Notes: generated by a model from the letters alone, not told the origin. A stretch of DNA of 64,000 nucleotides from Robiginitomaculum sp. (GCA_002733905.1 NVXK01000016.1:17647-81646); one strand, 5' to 3'; counted from the stretch's first letter, positions 20,711-34,145 are shown. Numbers and translations: made by a program.

Positions 20711-20716
20711 TCATAG

Positions 20717-22462
20717 ATGAGCCTTCGCACCGCAATCTATAATAATTATGAATGGCTAAATGGATATCGGCGTGGCTATTTAATTGGTGATTTTATTTCA
20801 GCGGTCATACTCTCCGTTCTTCTCATTCCGCAATCCCTCGCATATGCATTATTGGCAGGCTTGCCACCGCAAGTGGGGTTGTATGCGGCTATTTTTCCCT
20901 CAATCGCTTATGCTTTTTTTGGGTCTTCGCGCTTTTTAGCCGTTGGCCCTGTGGCAATTACGTCCTTAATGACAATGGCTGTGATTTCACAAATGCCAGA
21001 AGAGTTACGTTTGATCAGCGCGGCTATGCTCGCCATAATGGCAGGTGGTTTTCTCGCCGTATTTGGCTTGCTACGAGGTGGCTCACTTGCGACATTTTTT
21101 AGCCGCCCCGTTGTATCCGCATATATCACAGGTGCAGCCATCCTCATCATACTGAGCCAGATTAAATACATACTTCAAATCGAGATTGAAGGCCGTCGTT
21201 TTGCAGAAATGGTCCCGTCACTGATTTCAAATTTTAGTGACGCGCTTCTTATGCCCAGCCTTATCGGCGTTGGGACAATCCTTAGCCTTTATGTGCTTAA
21301 TCGTTATTGCCTAAGATGGTTGCGCCTTGCTGGTTTGAAAAAACGACACGCACGTTTAATTATCAAACTTAGCCCAATTCTTGTGATTGCCGTCGCAACG
21401 GTGGCGACCGCGACACTTGGACTTGAACAAAAACACGGCGTTGCAACAGTTGGCAATATTCCCGCCAACTTGCCTCATTTCGTGTTTCCATTATCAGATT
21501 TAGGGCACTGGAAAAGCTTGATCGTTTCTGCGCTTCTTATCAGTCTTGTCGGCTTTGTTGATAGTGTATCCATCGGCCAAACACTGGCCGCGCGAAATCG
21601 AACCCGCGTAGACCCAAACAAAGAACTTCTTGGGGTAGGCGTTGCGAATATTGCCGCTGGACTTACGGGGGCATACCCTGTCGCAGGCAGTTTATCCCGT
21701 TCTGCCATCAATTATTCAACAGGCGCTAAAAGCCCACTTGTTGGCGTAATGACCGCAGTGATTGTGGCGATTGCCGTGCTTACCATTCTGCCGTTCTTGA
21801 AGTCCATGCCACTTGCAACCCTTGCCGGCCTTATTATTTACTCATGTTTCAGCCTGCTGAATTTCAAAGAGATTTGGCAAACATGGTGTTATTCTAAAGC
21901 AGATGCATGGACCGCAATTGGTGCTTTTTGTGCCGTGTTACTCGTTGGCATTCAATACGGGGTACTGATCGGCACAATCCTTTCAATGGTATTCCATATT
22001 CGTTTGACCCTAAAGCCTCATACTGTGGAGGTTGGGCGTTTTCTAGGAACGGAGCATTACCGTGACGCAGATCTCTATACGGTAGAAGAATTTGATGAAG
22101 TCAAAACACTTCGTATTGACGAAAGCCTCTATTTTGCCAATGCCCGTTTCCTTGAAGATACAATCGCAAAATTGGTCGTAAAATACCCGAAAATGGAAAA
22201 TTTAGTGCTTATGTGTCCAGCGGTAAACCGCATTGATGCGAGTGCGTTAGAAAGCCTCCTCGTGATCAATGCGCGTTTAGATGAGCATGATATTAAGCTC
22301 CATTTGTCCGAGCTTCACGCCCTTGTTCGGGAAAGACTACATCGCTCAACTTTCCTTGAGAAACTCACTGGTGAAATATTTTTCACTCAGCACGAAGCCA
22401 TAGAGGCATTGCGCCCAGAACCAGACTGGTCACAGTTCTCGGATCATATCGATATTCATTAG
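20717..22462 (+). CDS. SulP family anion transporter with STAS domain
   Basis: 'LIGDFISAVILSVLLIPQSLAYALLAGLPPQVGLYA' and C-terminal STAS. Confidence 0.93.
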   Translation: MSLRTAIYNNYEWLNGYRRGYLIGDFISAVILSVLLIPQSLAYALLAGLPPQVGLYAAIFPSIAYAFFGSSRFLAVGPVAITSLMTMAVISQMPEELRLISAAMLAIMAGGFLAVFGLLRGGSLATFFSRPVVSAYITGAAILIILSQIKYILQIEIEGRRFAEMVPSLISNFSDALLMPSLIGVGTILSLYVLNRYCLRWLRLAGLKKRHARLIIKLSPILVIAVATVATATLGLEQKHGVATVGNIPANLPHFVFPLSDLGHWKSLIVSALLISLVGFVDSVSIGQTLAARNRTRVDPNKELLGVGVANIAAGLTGAYPVAGSLSRSAINYSTGAKSPLVGVMTAVIVAIAVLTILPFLKSMPLATLAGLIIYSCFSLLNFKEIWQTWCYSKADAWTAIGAFCAVLLVGIQYGVLIGTILSMVFHIRLTLKPHTVEVGRFLGTEHYRDADLYTVEEFDEVKTLRIDESLYFANARFLEDTIAKLVVKYPKMENLVLMCPAVNRIDASALESLLVINARLDEHDIKLHLSELHALVRERLHRSTFLEKLTGEIFFTQHEAIEALRPEPDWSQFSDHIDIH

Positions 22463-22559
22463 AAATAAGACTTTCTTTTTACCCTCAAACACTGCTATCT
22501 TGTGCGCGAATAGGCTTAGCGGCGCTTTTTTTTGCGACCAGCCAGAAAGTAGAGAGAGA

Positions 22560-23753
22560 ATGCCGGATAATATTAATGCCGGCTCATTGGACGACTCCGA
22601 AAACGGCGCGCCCAAGAGACGACGTAGACGTGGTAAAAATCAAGGCTCGCGACGTGGTTCCGGGCGCAATAATTCTAATTATTTTGGTGTCATTGATCTT
22701 GGCACAAATAATTGCCGATTATTGATTGCACGCTCACGACCAAATGGTTTTCAAGTTGTTGATTCATATTCCAATGTCGTGCGCCTCGGTGCTGGCTTGG
22801 CTACAACAGGTCGTTTATCTGAGGAAAGCATGGACGCGGCTGTTAAGGCCATCGCTGTATGTGCGCATAAAATGAAAGCGAAATCTGTAAAAAGATGGCG
22901 CTGTATTGCCACTCAAGCCTGCCGCGCGGCTTCAAATGGTGAAGAATTTATGGCGCGTGTGAAACGCGAAACGGGTTTAACCTTTGAAACAATTTCACCA
23001 CGCGTTGAAGCAAGGCTTTCTGTGATGGGCTGTGTCAATATTATCGACCATAACAAAGATGTTGCTCTTGTTATTGATATAGGCGGTGGTTCAACCGAGC
23101 TTTCCTGGGTTGATGTACGCAGGTTAAAATCGGAAAGCGGCGCCCGTCTTCACAGACCACCAATTAGCGCGTGGGCATCATTACCGATTGGTGTTGTAAA
23201 CTTAAGTGAGTTATATCCTGAAAACCCAGATGATCTGGCAGGGTGGTATGACGAAATGAAAGCTTGTGTTCTTAAACACATTCAAGAGCAGGGGTGTGAA
23301 AAACGTTTCGTGAATACATTTAAAGAGGGGCGCGGTCACCTTGTTGGAACATCGGGTACGATCACAAGTCTAGCGAGCGTATATTTAAAGCTACCTTATT
23401 ATCAACGTAATAAAATCGATGGCATTTGGATGGAAACCGATAACCTCATAAATACAGCGCGTCATCTGAGCTCTATTTCCCTCTCCGAGCGCCAAAAAGA
23501 ACCTTGTATAGGCGAAGACCGTGCCACAATGCTCGTGGCAGGCTGTGCAATTGTTGATGTTATTACTGAGTTATGGCCTACAGAAAAAACCCGTGTTGCA
23601 GATAGAGGCCTTCGTGAAGGCATGTTAATGGGCTTAATGAATAAAACTCAAATTGGACACAAACAAAAAAACACTGTTACTGAGGGCAAAGCAATCGTTG
23701 AAGCTAATATTGACCCAATTGCAATAGACCCAAATCAAGAGATAAGCCCATGA
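22560..23753 (+). CDS. Ppx/GppA phosphatase family protein
   Basis: 'FGVIDLGTNNCRLLIAR…VIDIGGGSTELSWV'; start set at ATG 22560. Confidence 0.9.
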   Translation: MPDNINAGSLDDSENGAPKRRRRRGKNQGSRRGSGRNNSNYFGVIDLGTNNCRLLIARSRPNGFQVVDSYSNVVRLGAGLATTGRLSEESMDAAVKAIAVCAHKMKAKSVKRWRCIATQACRAASNGEEFMARVKRETGLTFETISPRVEARLSVMGCVNIIDHNKDVALVIDIGGGSTELSWVDVRRLKSESGARLHRPPISAWASLPIGVVNLSELYPENPDDLAGWYDEMKACVLKHIQEQGCEKRFVNTFKEGRGHLVGTSGTITSLASVYLKLPYYQRNKIDGIWMETDNLINTARHLSSISLSERQKEPCIGEDRATMLVAGCAIVDVITELWPTEKTRVADRGLREGMLMGLMNKTQIGHKQKNTVTEGKAIVEANIDPIAIDPNQEISP

Positions 23754-24526
23754 GTAAAGCCAAACCGCCAAGCAAACGGTTCTCAAAACCAAGCGTTTCC
23801 AAAGGAAAAATGACGGGTTCAAAGCCTAGCGGTGAAAAACGCGGCTGGATTACGCGTGAGGCCGCCAAGAAACAAGCCGAAACGCGTATGATGGACGAGC
23901 GTGTAAAAACGGCAAGAGGTCGGAAAATATCCTCAACCTTGTGGCTGAGGCGTCAATTAAATGACCCCTATGTGAAAAAAGCGAAACTGGATGGCTACCG
24001 TAGCCGTGCGGCCTATAAAATTTTAGAACTCGATGAGAAGTTTGATTTACTGTTCAAAGGTGCAGTTGTCGTAGACCTGGGCGCTGCCCCGGGGGGATGG
24101 TCACAAATCGCGGTAAAGAAAAATGCGGGCAAAGTTATTGGCATCGATATATTGCCTGTGGAGCCTGTTGCGGGCGCTGACATTATCGAAATGGACTTCT
24201 TGGATGAACGTGCCGCAGATGTCCTTATGAACATGTTGGGCGGGAAAGCGGACCTCGTTATGTCTGACCTTGCTGCGAATACTACGGGGCACAGAAATAC
24301 AGATCATTTACGGACGGTTGCCCTTGTTGAATTGGCCGCTCACTTTGCCTTTCAGGTGCTAAAGCCGGGTGGTGCATTCGTGACGAAAGTATTCCAAGGC
24401 GGGGCAGAAAAAACCCTCCTTGATTCACTTAAAATCAAGTTTGAAACGGTGCGTCACGCGAAACCAAAGTCCTCACGCGATGGTAGCCCAGAAATGTATT
24501 TGGTAGCGAAGGGTTATAAGGGGTAA
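23750..24526 (+). CDS. rlmE: 23S rRNA (uridine-2'-O)-methyltransferase RlmE (FtsJ)
   Basis: 'YRSRAAYKILELDEKF…VVDLGAAPGGWSQIA…VMSDLAANTTGH'. Confidence 0.93.
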   Translation: MSKAKPPSKRFSKPSVSKGKMTGSKPSGEKRGWITREAAKKQAETRMMDERVKTARGRKISSTLWLRRQLNDPYVKKAKLDGYRSRAAYKILELDEKFDLLFKGAVVVDLGAAPGGWSQIAVKKNAGKVIGIDILPVEPVAGADIIEMDFLDERAADVLMNMLGGKADLVMSDLAANTTGHRNTDHLRTVALVELAAHFAFQVLKPGGAFVTKVFQGGAEKTLLDSLKIKFETVRHAKPKSSRDGSPEMYLVAKGYKG

Positions 24527-24612
24527 TTCCTACGGGATAAAAAACTACGGTTTTATCAAATCTGCACTAGCGCACCCTGTTTTTTCCTGTTAATGCGCTC
24601 CCGTAAGAATAA

Positions 24613-26082
<1,470 letters not shown>

Positions 26083-26095
26083 TCGAGATAATACT

Positions 26096-27397
26096 ATGAG
26101 ATTTGGTGGACGCATACAGGCGGCAATTGAGATTTTAGAAGATGTGCTTAACCAGCACACGCCAGCCACAGAAGCCCTTAGAGATTGGGGCAAAAAGCAC
26201 CGTTTTGCAGGGTCGAAAGATCGGGCTGCAATCGGCGGACTTGTACATGACGCATTGCGTCGTCGCTCTTCAATCGCGTGGCGTATGGATAGCGACAGTG
26301 CGCGTGCACTTGTGCTTGGTACGCTCGTTTGGGCATGGGAAGAAACGCTTGAAAGCCTTGAAGCTGCTTTTTCAGACGATGATCACGGGCCGAAACCACT
26401 CCTAAATTCTGAAAAGAAATCTCTAAGCGGTCAAAAAGACCTTAGCAGCGCACCAGAATGGATTCAGGCTGATATTCCAGAATGGGTGTGGCCAAGTTTT
26501 GAGAACAATTACGGCGAAGATGCCATTGCCGAAGGGCAATCCATGCTCCGACGGCCCCCACTTGATCTTCGTGTAAATCTACTGAAGACTAACCGTGAAG
26601 ATGCAATGAAAGAGTTGGCAGAGTTCAACCCTGTTGCTTGCGACCTTTCACCAAAAGGTATTCGTATCAATGCAGGTACAGCCCTTGACCGTTTGCCTAA
26701 CATTCAAGCTGAACCTGTATTCCTCACAGGCGGTATCGAAATTCAAGACGAGGGGTCCCAATTGGTATCGCTCCTTGTTGATGCACAACCCGGTGAGAAA
26801 ATATTTGATTATTGCGCTGGCGGTGGTGGTAAAACCCTCGCAATGGCAGGTGATATGGGCGGTGAAGGCAAAATATTTGCTTACGACATTGATAAACGTC
26901 GTCTTGCACCACTTTATCAACGTGCCATGCGGGCAGGGGCAGAAAATATTCATATGTGCCCACCTCCCATTAGCAAATGGGGTAAACTCTTAAAGAAAAT
27001 GGATCGTGTTCTCGTAGACGCACCATGTTCTGGTTCTGGTACATGGCGTAGAAAGCCTGACGCTAAATGGCGTTTATCACCTGAAACGCTAGAAGTTAGG
27101 TTAAATGAACAGCACGCGGTGCTGAAACAAGCCAAAGTCTATGTCAAACCCGGCGGTTTATTATTCTATGTCACATGCTCTCTCTTTGCAGAAGAAAATG
27201 AAGGACAGGTATATAAATTTCTGGATGAGAACCCAGAGTTTGAATTGCTTTCGGCTGGAGAAGTTTGGGAAGATAAAGTTGGTACTGAAAAATCCAAACC
27301 TTGGTCAGAAGATGGCCTGACCGTGACGTTAACGCCAGCGTCAACAAATACGGACGGCTTTTTCTTTGCTGTCATGGAACGTAAGCAAGACCAATAA
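26096..27397 (+). CDS. RsmB/NOP family class I SAM-dependent RNA methyltransferase
   Basis: '[16 protein letters not shown]…[18 protein letters not shown]'; start set at ATG 26096. Confidence 0.9.
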   Translation: MRFGGRIQAAIEILEDVLNQHTPATEALRDWGKKHRFAGSKDRAAIGGLVHDALRRRSSIAWRMDSDSARALVLGTLVWAWEETLESLEAAFSDDDHGPKPLLNSEKKSLSGQKDLSSAPEWIQADIPEWVWPSFENNYGEDAIAEGQSMLRRPPLDLRVNLLKTNREDAMKELAEFNPVACDLSPKGIRINAGTALDRLPNIQAEPVFLTGGIEIQDEGSQLVSLLVDAQPGEKIFDYCAGGGGKTLAMAGDMGGEGKIFAYDIDKRRLAPLYQRAMRAGAENIHMCPPPISKWGKLLKKMDRVLVDAPCSGSGTWRRKPDAKWRLSPETLEVRLNEQHAVLKQAKVYVKPGGLLFYVTCSLFAEENEGQVYKFLDENPEFELLSAGEVWEDKVGTEKSKPWSEDGLTVTLTPASTNTDGFFFAVMERKQDQ

Positions 27398-27408
27398 CAG
27401 GAATACAC

Positions 27409-28974
27409 ATGTCCGATACGCACCTTCACGAACAATTACTCATCATCGATTTTGGCTCGCAAGTGACAAAGCTGATCGCACGTCGTGTACGTGAAAGCGG
27501 TATTTATTGCGAAGTTCACCCTTACAATCGTATTACACCGGAGCTGTTAAAAGAATTCGCACCAAAGGCGATTATCATTTCAGGTGGCCCCAGCAGCGTT
27601 ATTGGTGAAAATAGCCCGCGTATTGAAGAAGCTGTATTTGCGCTGGGTATTCCTTTGCTTGGCATTTGTTACGGTCAACAATCTTTGTGTTTACAGCTTG
27701 GCGGCATTGTTGAAACATCCGATGAACGCGAATTTGGTCGTGCAGATATCGAGATTGTAAAAGATAGTGTTTTGTTTGATGAGATTGGTAAAGTTGGCTC
27801 CAAGCACCGTGTATGGATGAGCCATGGAGATCGCGTTAGCAAATTACCAGAGGGCTTTGAAATAATCGCTCATTCTCCTAACGCACCATTTGCCGCTACG
27901 GAAGACTTAGCCCGTAAATATTATAGCGTAATGTTCCATCCAGAGGTCGTTCACACACCAATTGGCGCTCAGCTCTTACGTAATTTCACCCATAAAGTCG
28001 CTGGCTTTAAAGGCGATTGGACAATGGCCCAGTTTAAAGAAGAGGCAATTGCCGCCATTCGCGCTAAGGTCGGTGATAATAAAGTAATTTGCGGCCTATC
28101 TGGCGGTGTTGACTCGTCTGTTGTCGCCGTTTTGCTTAACGAAGCTATTGGTGATCAACTGACCTGTGTATTTGTTGACACAGGCATGATGCGTAAGGAC
28201 GAAGCAAAAGAAGTCGTGGATATGTTCACGAAACACTACAATTTCAACCTTGTTCACGTAGACGCAGAAAACCAATTTCTTGATTTGCTCGAAGGGGTTT
28301 CGGACCCTGAACGTAAGCGTAAGATTATTGGCGCGACATTCATTGATATTTTCGAAGCTGAAGCCAATAAAATTGGCGGCGCAAAATTCCTTGCACAAGG
28401 TACACTTTACCCTGATGTGATTGAAAGTGTATCATTTGACGGTGGCCCATCGGTCACAATTAAATCCCATCACAATGTCGGCGGCCTGCCAGAGCGCATG
28501 GACATGCAATTGGTAGAGCCTTTACGTGAATTGTTCAAAGATGAAGTCAGGGAACTCGGTCGCGAACTTGGCCTTGATCCATTATTTGTAGAGCGTCATC
28601 CATTCCCAGGGCCAGGCCTAGCCATTCGTTGCCCAGGGGTCATTACAAAAGAGAAGCTTGATCTTTTGCGTGACGCGGACGCTATCTATCTTGACCAAAT
28701 TCGCAAACACGGCCTTTACAATATTATCTGGCAAGCTTTTGCGGTGATCCTACCTGTGAAGACTGTAGGGGTTATGGGGGATGGTCGTACATATGAATAT
28801 GTATTGGCACTTAGGGCCGTGACGTCATCAGACGGTATGACAGCAGATTATTACCCGTTTGAACATGATTTCCTCGGTGAAACAGCCACCCGTATTATCA
28901 ATGAAGTCAGTGGTGTAAACCGTGTTGTCTATGACATTACGTCCAAACCGCCGGGGACAATTGAATGGGAATAA
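27409..28974 (+). CDS. guaA: GMP synthase (glutamine-hydrolysing)
   Basis: '[20 protein letters not shown]…GICYGQQ…[12 protein letters not shown]'. Confidence 0.97.
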   Translation: MSDTHLHEQLLIIDFGSQVTKLIARRVRESGIYCEVHPYNRITPELLKEFAPKAIIISGGPSSVIGENSPRIEEAVFALGIPLLGICYGQQSLCLQLGGIVETSDEREFGRADIEIVKDSVLFDEIGKVGSKHRVWMSHGDRVSKLPEGFEIIAHSPNAPFAATEDLARKYYSVMFHPEVVHTPIGAQLLRNFTHKVAGFKGDWTMAQFKEEAIAAIRAKVGDNKVICGLSGGVDSSVVAVLLNEAIGDQLTCVFVDTGMMRKDEAKEVVDMFTKHYNFNLVHVDAENQFLDLLEGVSDPERKRKIIGATFIDIFEAEANKIGGAKFLAQGTLYPDVIESVSFDGGPSVTIKSHHNVGGLPERMDMQLVEPLRELFKDEVRELGRELGLDPLFVERHPFPGPGLAIRCPGVITKEKLDLLRDADAIYLDQIRKHGLYNIIWQAFAVILPVKTVGVMGDGRTYEYVLALRAVTSSDGMTADYYPFEHDFLGETATRIINEVSGVNRVVYDITSKPPGTIEWE

Positions 28975-28999
28975 ACAAATATTAGGTAAAGTGCAAAAA

Positions 29000-29036
29000 C
29001 CCTGCCTTTGTACCCTTTAAGGTATCAAAGACAGGG
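29000..29036 (-). terminator. Stem-loop after guaA; U-tract only on the minus strand
   Basis: CCCTGcCTTTG…CAAAGaCAGGG stem with AAAAA at 28995-28999. Confidence 0.35.
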
Positions 29037-29212
29037 CTGTGTTCTGGCGCTTTACAGCAGCCATTATGCGTGAACGCATGGATAATAACCCTTAAAATAT
29101 TTATGTCCTATTAGCATACGTGGTTAAAATTTCATGAATATTTAACATTGGGAACATTAACGACACATAGTAGCCATATTCTTGATATACCTGATTCTCT
29201 GAGGAGTTAACT

Positions 29213-32200
29213 ATGAAGCGTCAATCGATATTTACTTGTACAATTTTAGCACTATTTGCCTTTGCGGGCTGGATTGGATATTCCGTTCTTGGGCAATGGA
29301 CACCAACGCGTGAGGTGCGCGTTTCAGAAAACAATGTAGCACATGATCAAATGTCTTCAGTTACAAGAACAAAAACCAAAACGAGTAATAAAAGTACAAG
29401 TACAAACACAAGTGTTCTGTCTTCACAGTTTCAATATGATGGCTGGAAAATTGATAATGGTAGCCAACCTCCAAAAGCTTGTTTAAATTTCACAAATGAT
29501 TTAAATACTGACGATGGTCTCTCCATAATTGACTATATTCGTGTTACCCCCAAGGCAAAACTAACCGCAGATATCTCGGGTAAATCAGTGTGTTTATCAG
29601 GCCTTAAATTTGGCAAGACCTATGAATTGACAATGCTGAGCGGCCTTAAAGACGCAAATGCAAATACACTGAGCGACGACAAAACCATAGACATTAGCTT
29701 TGGCAATAGACCGCCTTATGTGGCTTTCGTAGGCAATGGTGTAATCCTGCCGCGTATTGGCGCACAAGGTCTCGCGATCGAAACTGTAAATATCACCACG
29801 CTGAATGTTGAAATTTTCCGTGTTGGGGACCGAATGATTGCGCGACGTTCACCGCAAGAAGGTACAGCAACACCTGAAGGTGATTATTCTTATGAATATT
29901 CCGATGCTGCTACGCAAATTCGTGAAAGTATTTGGAAGGGGACTTTGCCCGTCAAAAGTTCTCCCAATACACTCGTCACAACGATTTTACCGCTTAATGA
30001 ATTAGTAGGGACATTGAAGCCAGGCGCGTATATCATAAATGCAGAACGACCTCATAAAAGCAATGAATACCGTACAACACGTGCTTGGCGTTGGATTATT
30101 TCAACTGATCTCGCTATGACCACATATCAAAGCGCGACGGGTCTTGACATAAGTTTACGTTCAATCGATACGGCGAAATCCGTTAGCAAGGCCCGTATTG
30201 ATCTTGTTGCGCGTAATAATGATGTATTGGCGACGGCTATAAGTGACAAGAATGGGCGCGTACATTTCTCTCGTGAAATTTTACAGGGTAAAGGCGTACG
30301 CTCGCCCCGCATGTTAATGGCCTATGGGAAAACTGGTGATTATGCGGTTCTTGATTTCAACCGTTCACCGCTCGATCTATCAGCATTCCCAATTGGTGGG
30401 CGCACGACGAGAAAAGACATTGATGCTTATGTTTTTGCTGATCGCGGTGTCTACAGACCTGGAGAAACGGCGAATATAACGGCCATGCTTCGCAGCAAAC
30501 TTGCAATCGCAACCGCTGACCGCACAGGGCATATACGTTTTACAAAACCGAATGGTATTGAGTTTAGTAAAACGCGTTTTACAGACACAGATCAGGGTAC
30601 ACTTCTGCATAGATTTGACATTCCCAAATCCTCACCGCGCGGTGTATGGCGCGCAATCATCGAAATTGATGGTATGGGGCAAGTTGGGAGTACTGAATTT
30701 TCCGTTGAAGACTTTGTGCCACAAAAATTAAAAGTTGATGTTAAAATTGAAGATACACCAATACGCAAAACAGGTGTAAAAGTTTTCAACATGTCCGCAC
30801 AATTCCTTTATGGGGCAAATGGTGCAGGGCTTGAAGGGGAAAGCGAAGCGCGTATCCGTATCGACCCTAAGCCGTTTCCGAAATACAAAGGCTATGTCTT
30901 TGGGAAATCCGACGAGAAATTTCAAGAGATATTCATGGACTTAGGTCGTGGTGTTACAGACGGCGAAGGCTTGTTAGAATTTGGCCTAGACCTTAAGAGC
31001 GAAAACATCAAGACCTCTCATCCTCTCCGCGCCGAAATTACGGTTGGCGCGTCTGAACCGGGTGGACGTTATGTAAAGAATTCAACACGCATCCCTGTGC
31101 GTACAAATGACATTTACATTGGCATTAAACCAAATTTTGACAATCGTGTAGCACGCAACACACCGTTTAGTATGAATGTTATGGCTGTTGATTGGCAAGG
31201 AAAAGCCTTGTCACTGAAAGGTGCGGAGTGGGTACTTGTAGAAGAAGACTGGCACTATAATTGGTATCGCACGCGCGGTAGCTGGCGCTATCGCCGCGAA
31301 TATCGCGATATTGAACGCGCACGCGGTAGCTTTGATATTGATGAAAAAAACGGTGCTATTTTTAAACATAGGTTAGATTGGGGTAATTACCGCCTGATTG
31401 TTACAGACGCCGAAACGAGCGTACAGAGCTCCTATCAATTCCCCGTGGGTTGGAGCGGTTCTTCAACGTCAGACGCACCAGATCAGATTCAAATAGGTGT
31501 GCCGTCTGGAGCAATGAAAGCAGGTCAAACCGTAACTCTAACGGTGAAAGCACCATATGCAGGCATTGGTGAGCTGGTACTTGCTAATGACCGTGTACAA
31601 CAAATCCGTACGATCAAAATTCCTCAAGGCGGTTCGGAAATTGATGTAACGCTCGGTAAAGACATGGGGGCAGGCGTTTACGCCATGCTGACCGTCTATA
31701 CGCCACGTAGCCTTGATAAACGCCCTGTTCCACGTCGTGCCGTTGGCATTGGTTATATCCCGTTGGATGTGGATAAACAAAGACTGGGAGTTTCAATAGA
31801 TACACCGAAAGTCGTGCGTCCTAGACAAAAACAAAATATCAATGTCAAGTTTGATAATCTACCGAAAGGTGAGAAAGTTTGGCTAACACTAGCCGCAATT
31901 GACGAAGGTGTTTTGCAAGTAACTAAATACAAATCACCTGATCCTCAAAATTGGTATTTTGGTAAGAAAGCCCTAAGCGTGGATGTACGTGATGATTATG
32001 CGCGCCTGTTAAACCCAAACCTTGGCATGGCCAGTATCGCAAAATCTGGCGGTGACGGTCTTGGCGGGGAAGGCTTAACCGCTACACCTATCAAAGTCGT
32101 TTCGCTTTATAGTGGCCTTGTGGTTGTGAAAAACAACCGCGCTATAATACCTGTACAACTCCCTGACTTTAACGGGGAATTACGTCTTATGGCTGTGGCG

Positions 32201-34144
32201 TGGAGTAGAACGGCAATCGGTAGTGATAGCAAGCCTATGAAAGTGCGCGACCCTGTGCCTGCACTTCTGGCTCTCCCTCGTTTTATGGCACCGGGTGACC
32301 GTGCATTGGCAACGATTTCTCTCGACAATATAGATGGTAAATCTGGCAAATATGGTGTCGCATTATCCAGTGTAGATATGTTGAGTGTTAAAACAGACAA
32401 ACAAAAGCTAGACCTTGCGAAAGGTGAACGTAAAACTGTGCGTCACGAAATTATCGCAAGTGAAACAGGTGTAAGCGAAATTGTTCTTAATATTTCAGGG
32501 CCAAGAAAATATAACGTTGAAACCATTTCACAACTACAAACGCGCTCACCCTTTTTGCCTGTAACCAAAACCTATACAAGTAAGTTTGTCGCAGGTCAGT
32601 CATTTGCATTTGACACAAGCCTAATCGAAGGTCTTGACCCAGGGAGTGTTGATGTTAATATTTCATTCTCGAACGCGCCAAACCTTGACCCTTCCGCTTA
32701 TGCGGCGTCTGTATCGCGCTACCCTTATGGCTGTACAGAGCAGACCATTAGTGCTGCTTTGCCACTTCTTTATGCACATGACCTTGGGGGCGTTGCAGGT
32801 ATTAACCGTTTAAAATCGCGTGAAGGGGTTCAAAAATCTATTGACCGCATACTCAATCGCCAAGGCCATGACGGAAGCTTTGGCTTGTGGTCTGAAGGGG
32901 ATGGTTATGCGAGTCCTTGGATCGGTGTATATGCGGGTGATTTTTTACAACGCGCAAAAGAGCAAGGCCATGTTGTCAATGCGAACGCATTAGACAAGGC
33001 TTATAAGTCATTAAAAGTAATCACGAAAATGGAACGTTATCCAAATCTTTCGTACAGATGGACATATTATCACGACAATACATCATCACGGAAAACCCGC
33101 CAAGCAGAGGCAGCGGCCTATGCACATTATGTTCTGGCGCGTGCAGGAAAATCAGACTTAAGTGCATTACGTTATTTCAACGATAATCACGCTCAAAATA
33201 TGAAAACCCCCTTGTCTTGGGGGCATATGGCGAGCGCGCTTTATATGATGGATGACAAAAAACGTGCAACGATTGCATTTGAAACGGCGGTAAAACGTAT
33301 AGGGTATGAAAACGATTCCAATTATTACCAATCGCAACTTCGTGACGCAGCAGGGCTTATGGCACTTGTAAATGAAGTCGATGCCAAAACTTTTTCTTCT
33401 CAGGTTCAACAGGAGTTTTCGGACTATCTCAAATCGCCAAGTGATTTGAATACACAGGAGAAAGCGCATACCATTATGGCGATACGTAGTTTCCTCATGA
33501 GGGCCGAACCTTTAAATATTAGCGCAAAGAATACTAAAATTGAAAACTCAAAAGGTGTCAGCAAAGCGCATTTTTATGGTGTGGATTTAGTCAATTCACC
33601 AAGCTTTACCAATAATAGCGATGCAGATACATGGCGTTCTATCATGGTGACAGGTTCACCACTTCAAGCACCTAAGCCGAGTGCGAAAGGCTTTATGTTG
33701 AGCAAGTCCATATTCAAAATGAATGGAGATAGAGCGGATATTGCCTCTATACAAAAAGGCGACAAACTCATTGTTCGTGTGCGTTTTCATTCTACATTTT
33801 CTCGTTCGCGCCAAGCTGTTCTCGCAGATCTACTTCCAGCAGGTATGGAAGTAGAAGCGATTTTAAGTCCTGATGACGGCGAACAACAAAATGGTCAAAC
33901 GGGTGCTTTTGAATGGCTAGGAGAATTAACAGCGTTTCAAACTCAGGAAATTCGAGATGACCGTGTGATTGCTGTTGTTGAAACACGCCGCAAAGACGAT
34001 TATGCAATTGCATATATTGTCCGCGCTGTGACAGAAGGAGACTTCATCTGGCCCGGCGCAGTTGTCGAAGATATGTATCGTCCCTCAGACCGTGCGAACA
34101 CGCAAAGCCACCGCTTGATTATCCATTCAGGCAATGAGGGCTAA
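29213..34144 (+). CDS. Alpha-2-macroglobulin family protein (bacterial)
   Basis: 1643 aa; MG domains, 'YGCTEQTISAALPLLY' (CxEQ thioester motif), 'VYRPGETANITAML'. Confidence 0.93.
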   Translation: MKRQSIFTCTILALFAFAGWIGYSVLGQWTPTREVRVSENNVAHDQMSSVTRTKTKTSNKSTSTNTSVLSSQFQYDGWKIDNGSQPPKACLNFTNDLNTDDGLSIIDYIRVTPKAKLTADISGKSVCLSGLKFGKTYELTMLSGLKDANANTLSDDKTIDISFGNRPPYVAFVGNGVILPRIGAQGLAIETVNITTLNVEIFRVGDRMIARRSPQEGTATPEGDYSYEYSDAATQIRESIWKGTLPVKSSPNTLVTTILPLNELVGTLKPGAYIINAERPHKSNEYRTTRAWRWIISTDLAMTTYQSATGLDISLRSIDTAKSVSKARIDLVARNNDVLATAISDKNGRVHFSREILQGKGVRSPRMLMAYGKTGDYAVLDFNRSPLDLSAFPIGGRTTRKDIDAYVFADRGVYRPGETANITAMLRSKLAIATADRTGHIRFTKPNGIEFSKTRFTDTDQGTLLHRFDIPKSSPRGVWRAIIEIDGMGQVGSTEFSVEDFVPQKLKVDVKIEDTPIRKTGVKVFNMSAQFLYGANGAGLEGESEARIRIDPKPFPKYKGYVFGKSDEKFQEIFMDLGRGVTDGEGLLEFGLDLKSENIKTSHPLRAEITVGASEPGGRYVKNSTRIPVRTNDIYIGIKPNFDNRVARNTPFSMNVMAVDWQGKALSLKGAEWVLVEEDWHYNWYRTRGSWRYRREYRDIERARGSFDIDEKNGAIFKHRLDWGNYRLIVTDAETSVQSSYQFPVGWSGSSTSDAPDQIQIGVPSGAMKAGQTVTLTVKAPYAGIGELVLANDRVQQIRTIKIPQGGSEIDVTLGKDMGAGVYAMLTVYTPRSLDKRPVPRRAVGIGYIPLDVDKQRLGVSIDTPKVVRPRQKQNINVKFDNLPKGEKVWLTLAAIDEGVLQVTKYKSPDPQNWYFGKKALSVDVRDDYARLLNPNLGMASIAKSGGDGLGGEGLTATPIKVVSLYSGLVVVKNNRAIIPVQLPDFNGELRLMAVAWSRTAIGSDSKPMKVRDPVPALLALPRFMAPGDRALATISLDNIDGKSGKYGVALSSVDMLSVKTDKQKLDLAKGERKTVRHEIIASETGVSEIVLNISGPRKYNVETISQLQTRSPFLPVTKTYTSKFVAGQSFAFDTSLIEGLDPGSVDVNISFSNAPNLDPSAYAASVSRYPYGCTEQTISAALPLLYAHDLGGVAGINRLKSREGVQKSIDRILNRQGHDGSFGLWSEGDGYASPWIGVYAGDFLQRAKEQGHVVNANALDKAYKSLKVITKMERYPNLSYRWTYYHDNTSSRKTRQAEAAAYAHYVLARAGKSDLSALRYFNDNHAQNMKTPLSWGHMASALYMMDDKKRATIAFETAVKRIGYENDSNYYQSQLRDAAGLMALVNEVDAKTFSSQVQQEFSDYLKSPSDLNTQEKAHTIMAIRSFLMRAEPLNISAKNTKIENSKGVSKAHFYGVDLVNSPSFTNNSDADTWRSIMVTGSPLQAPKPSAKGFMLSKSIFKMNGDRADIASIQKGDKLIVRVRFHSTFSRSRQAVLADLLPAGMEVEAILSPDDGEQQNGQTGAFEWLGELTAFQTQEIRDDRVIAVVETRRKDDYAIAYIVRAVTEGDFIWPGAVVEDMYRPSDRANTQSHRLIIHSGNEG

Positions 34145-34145
34145 T

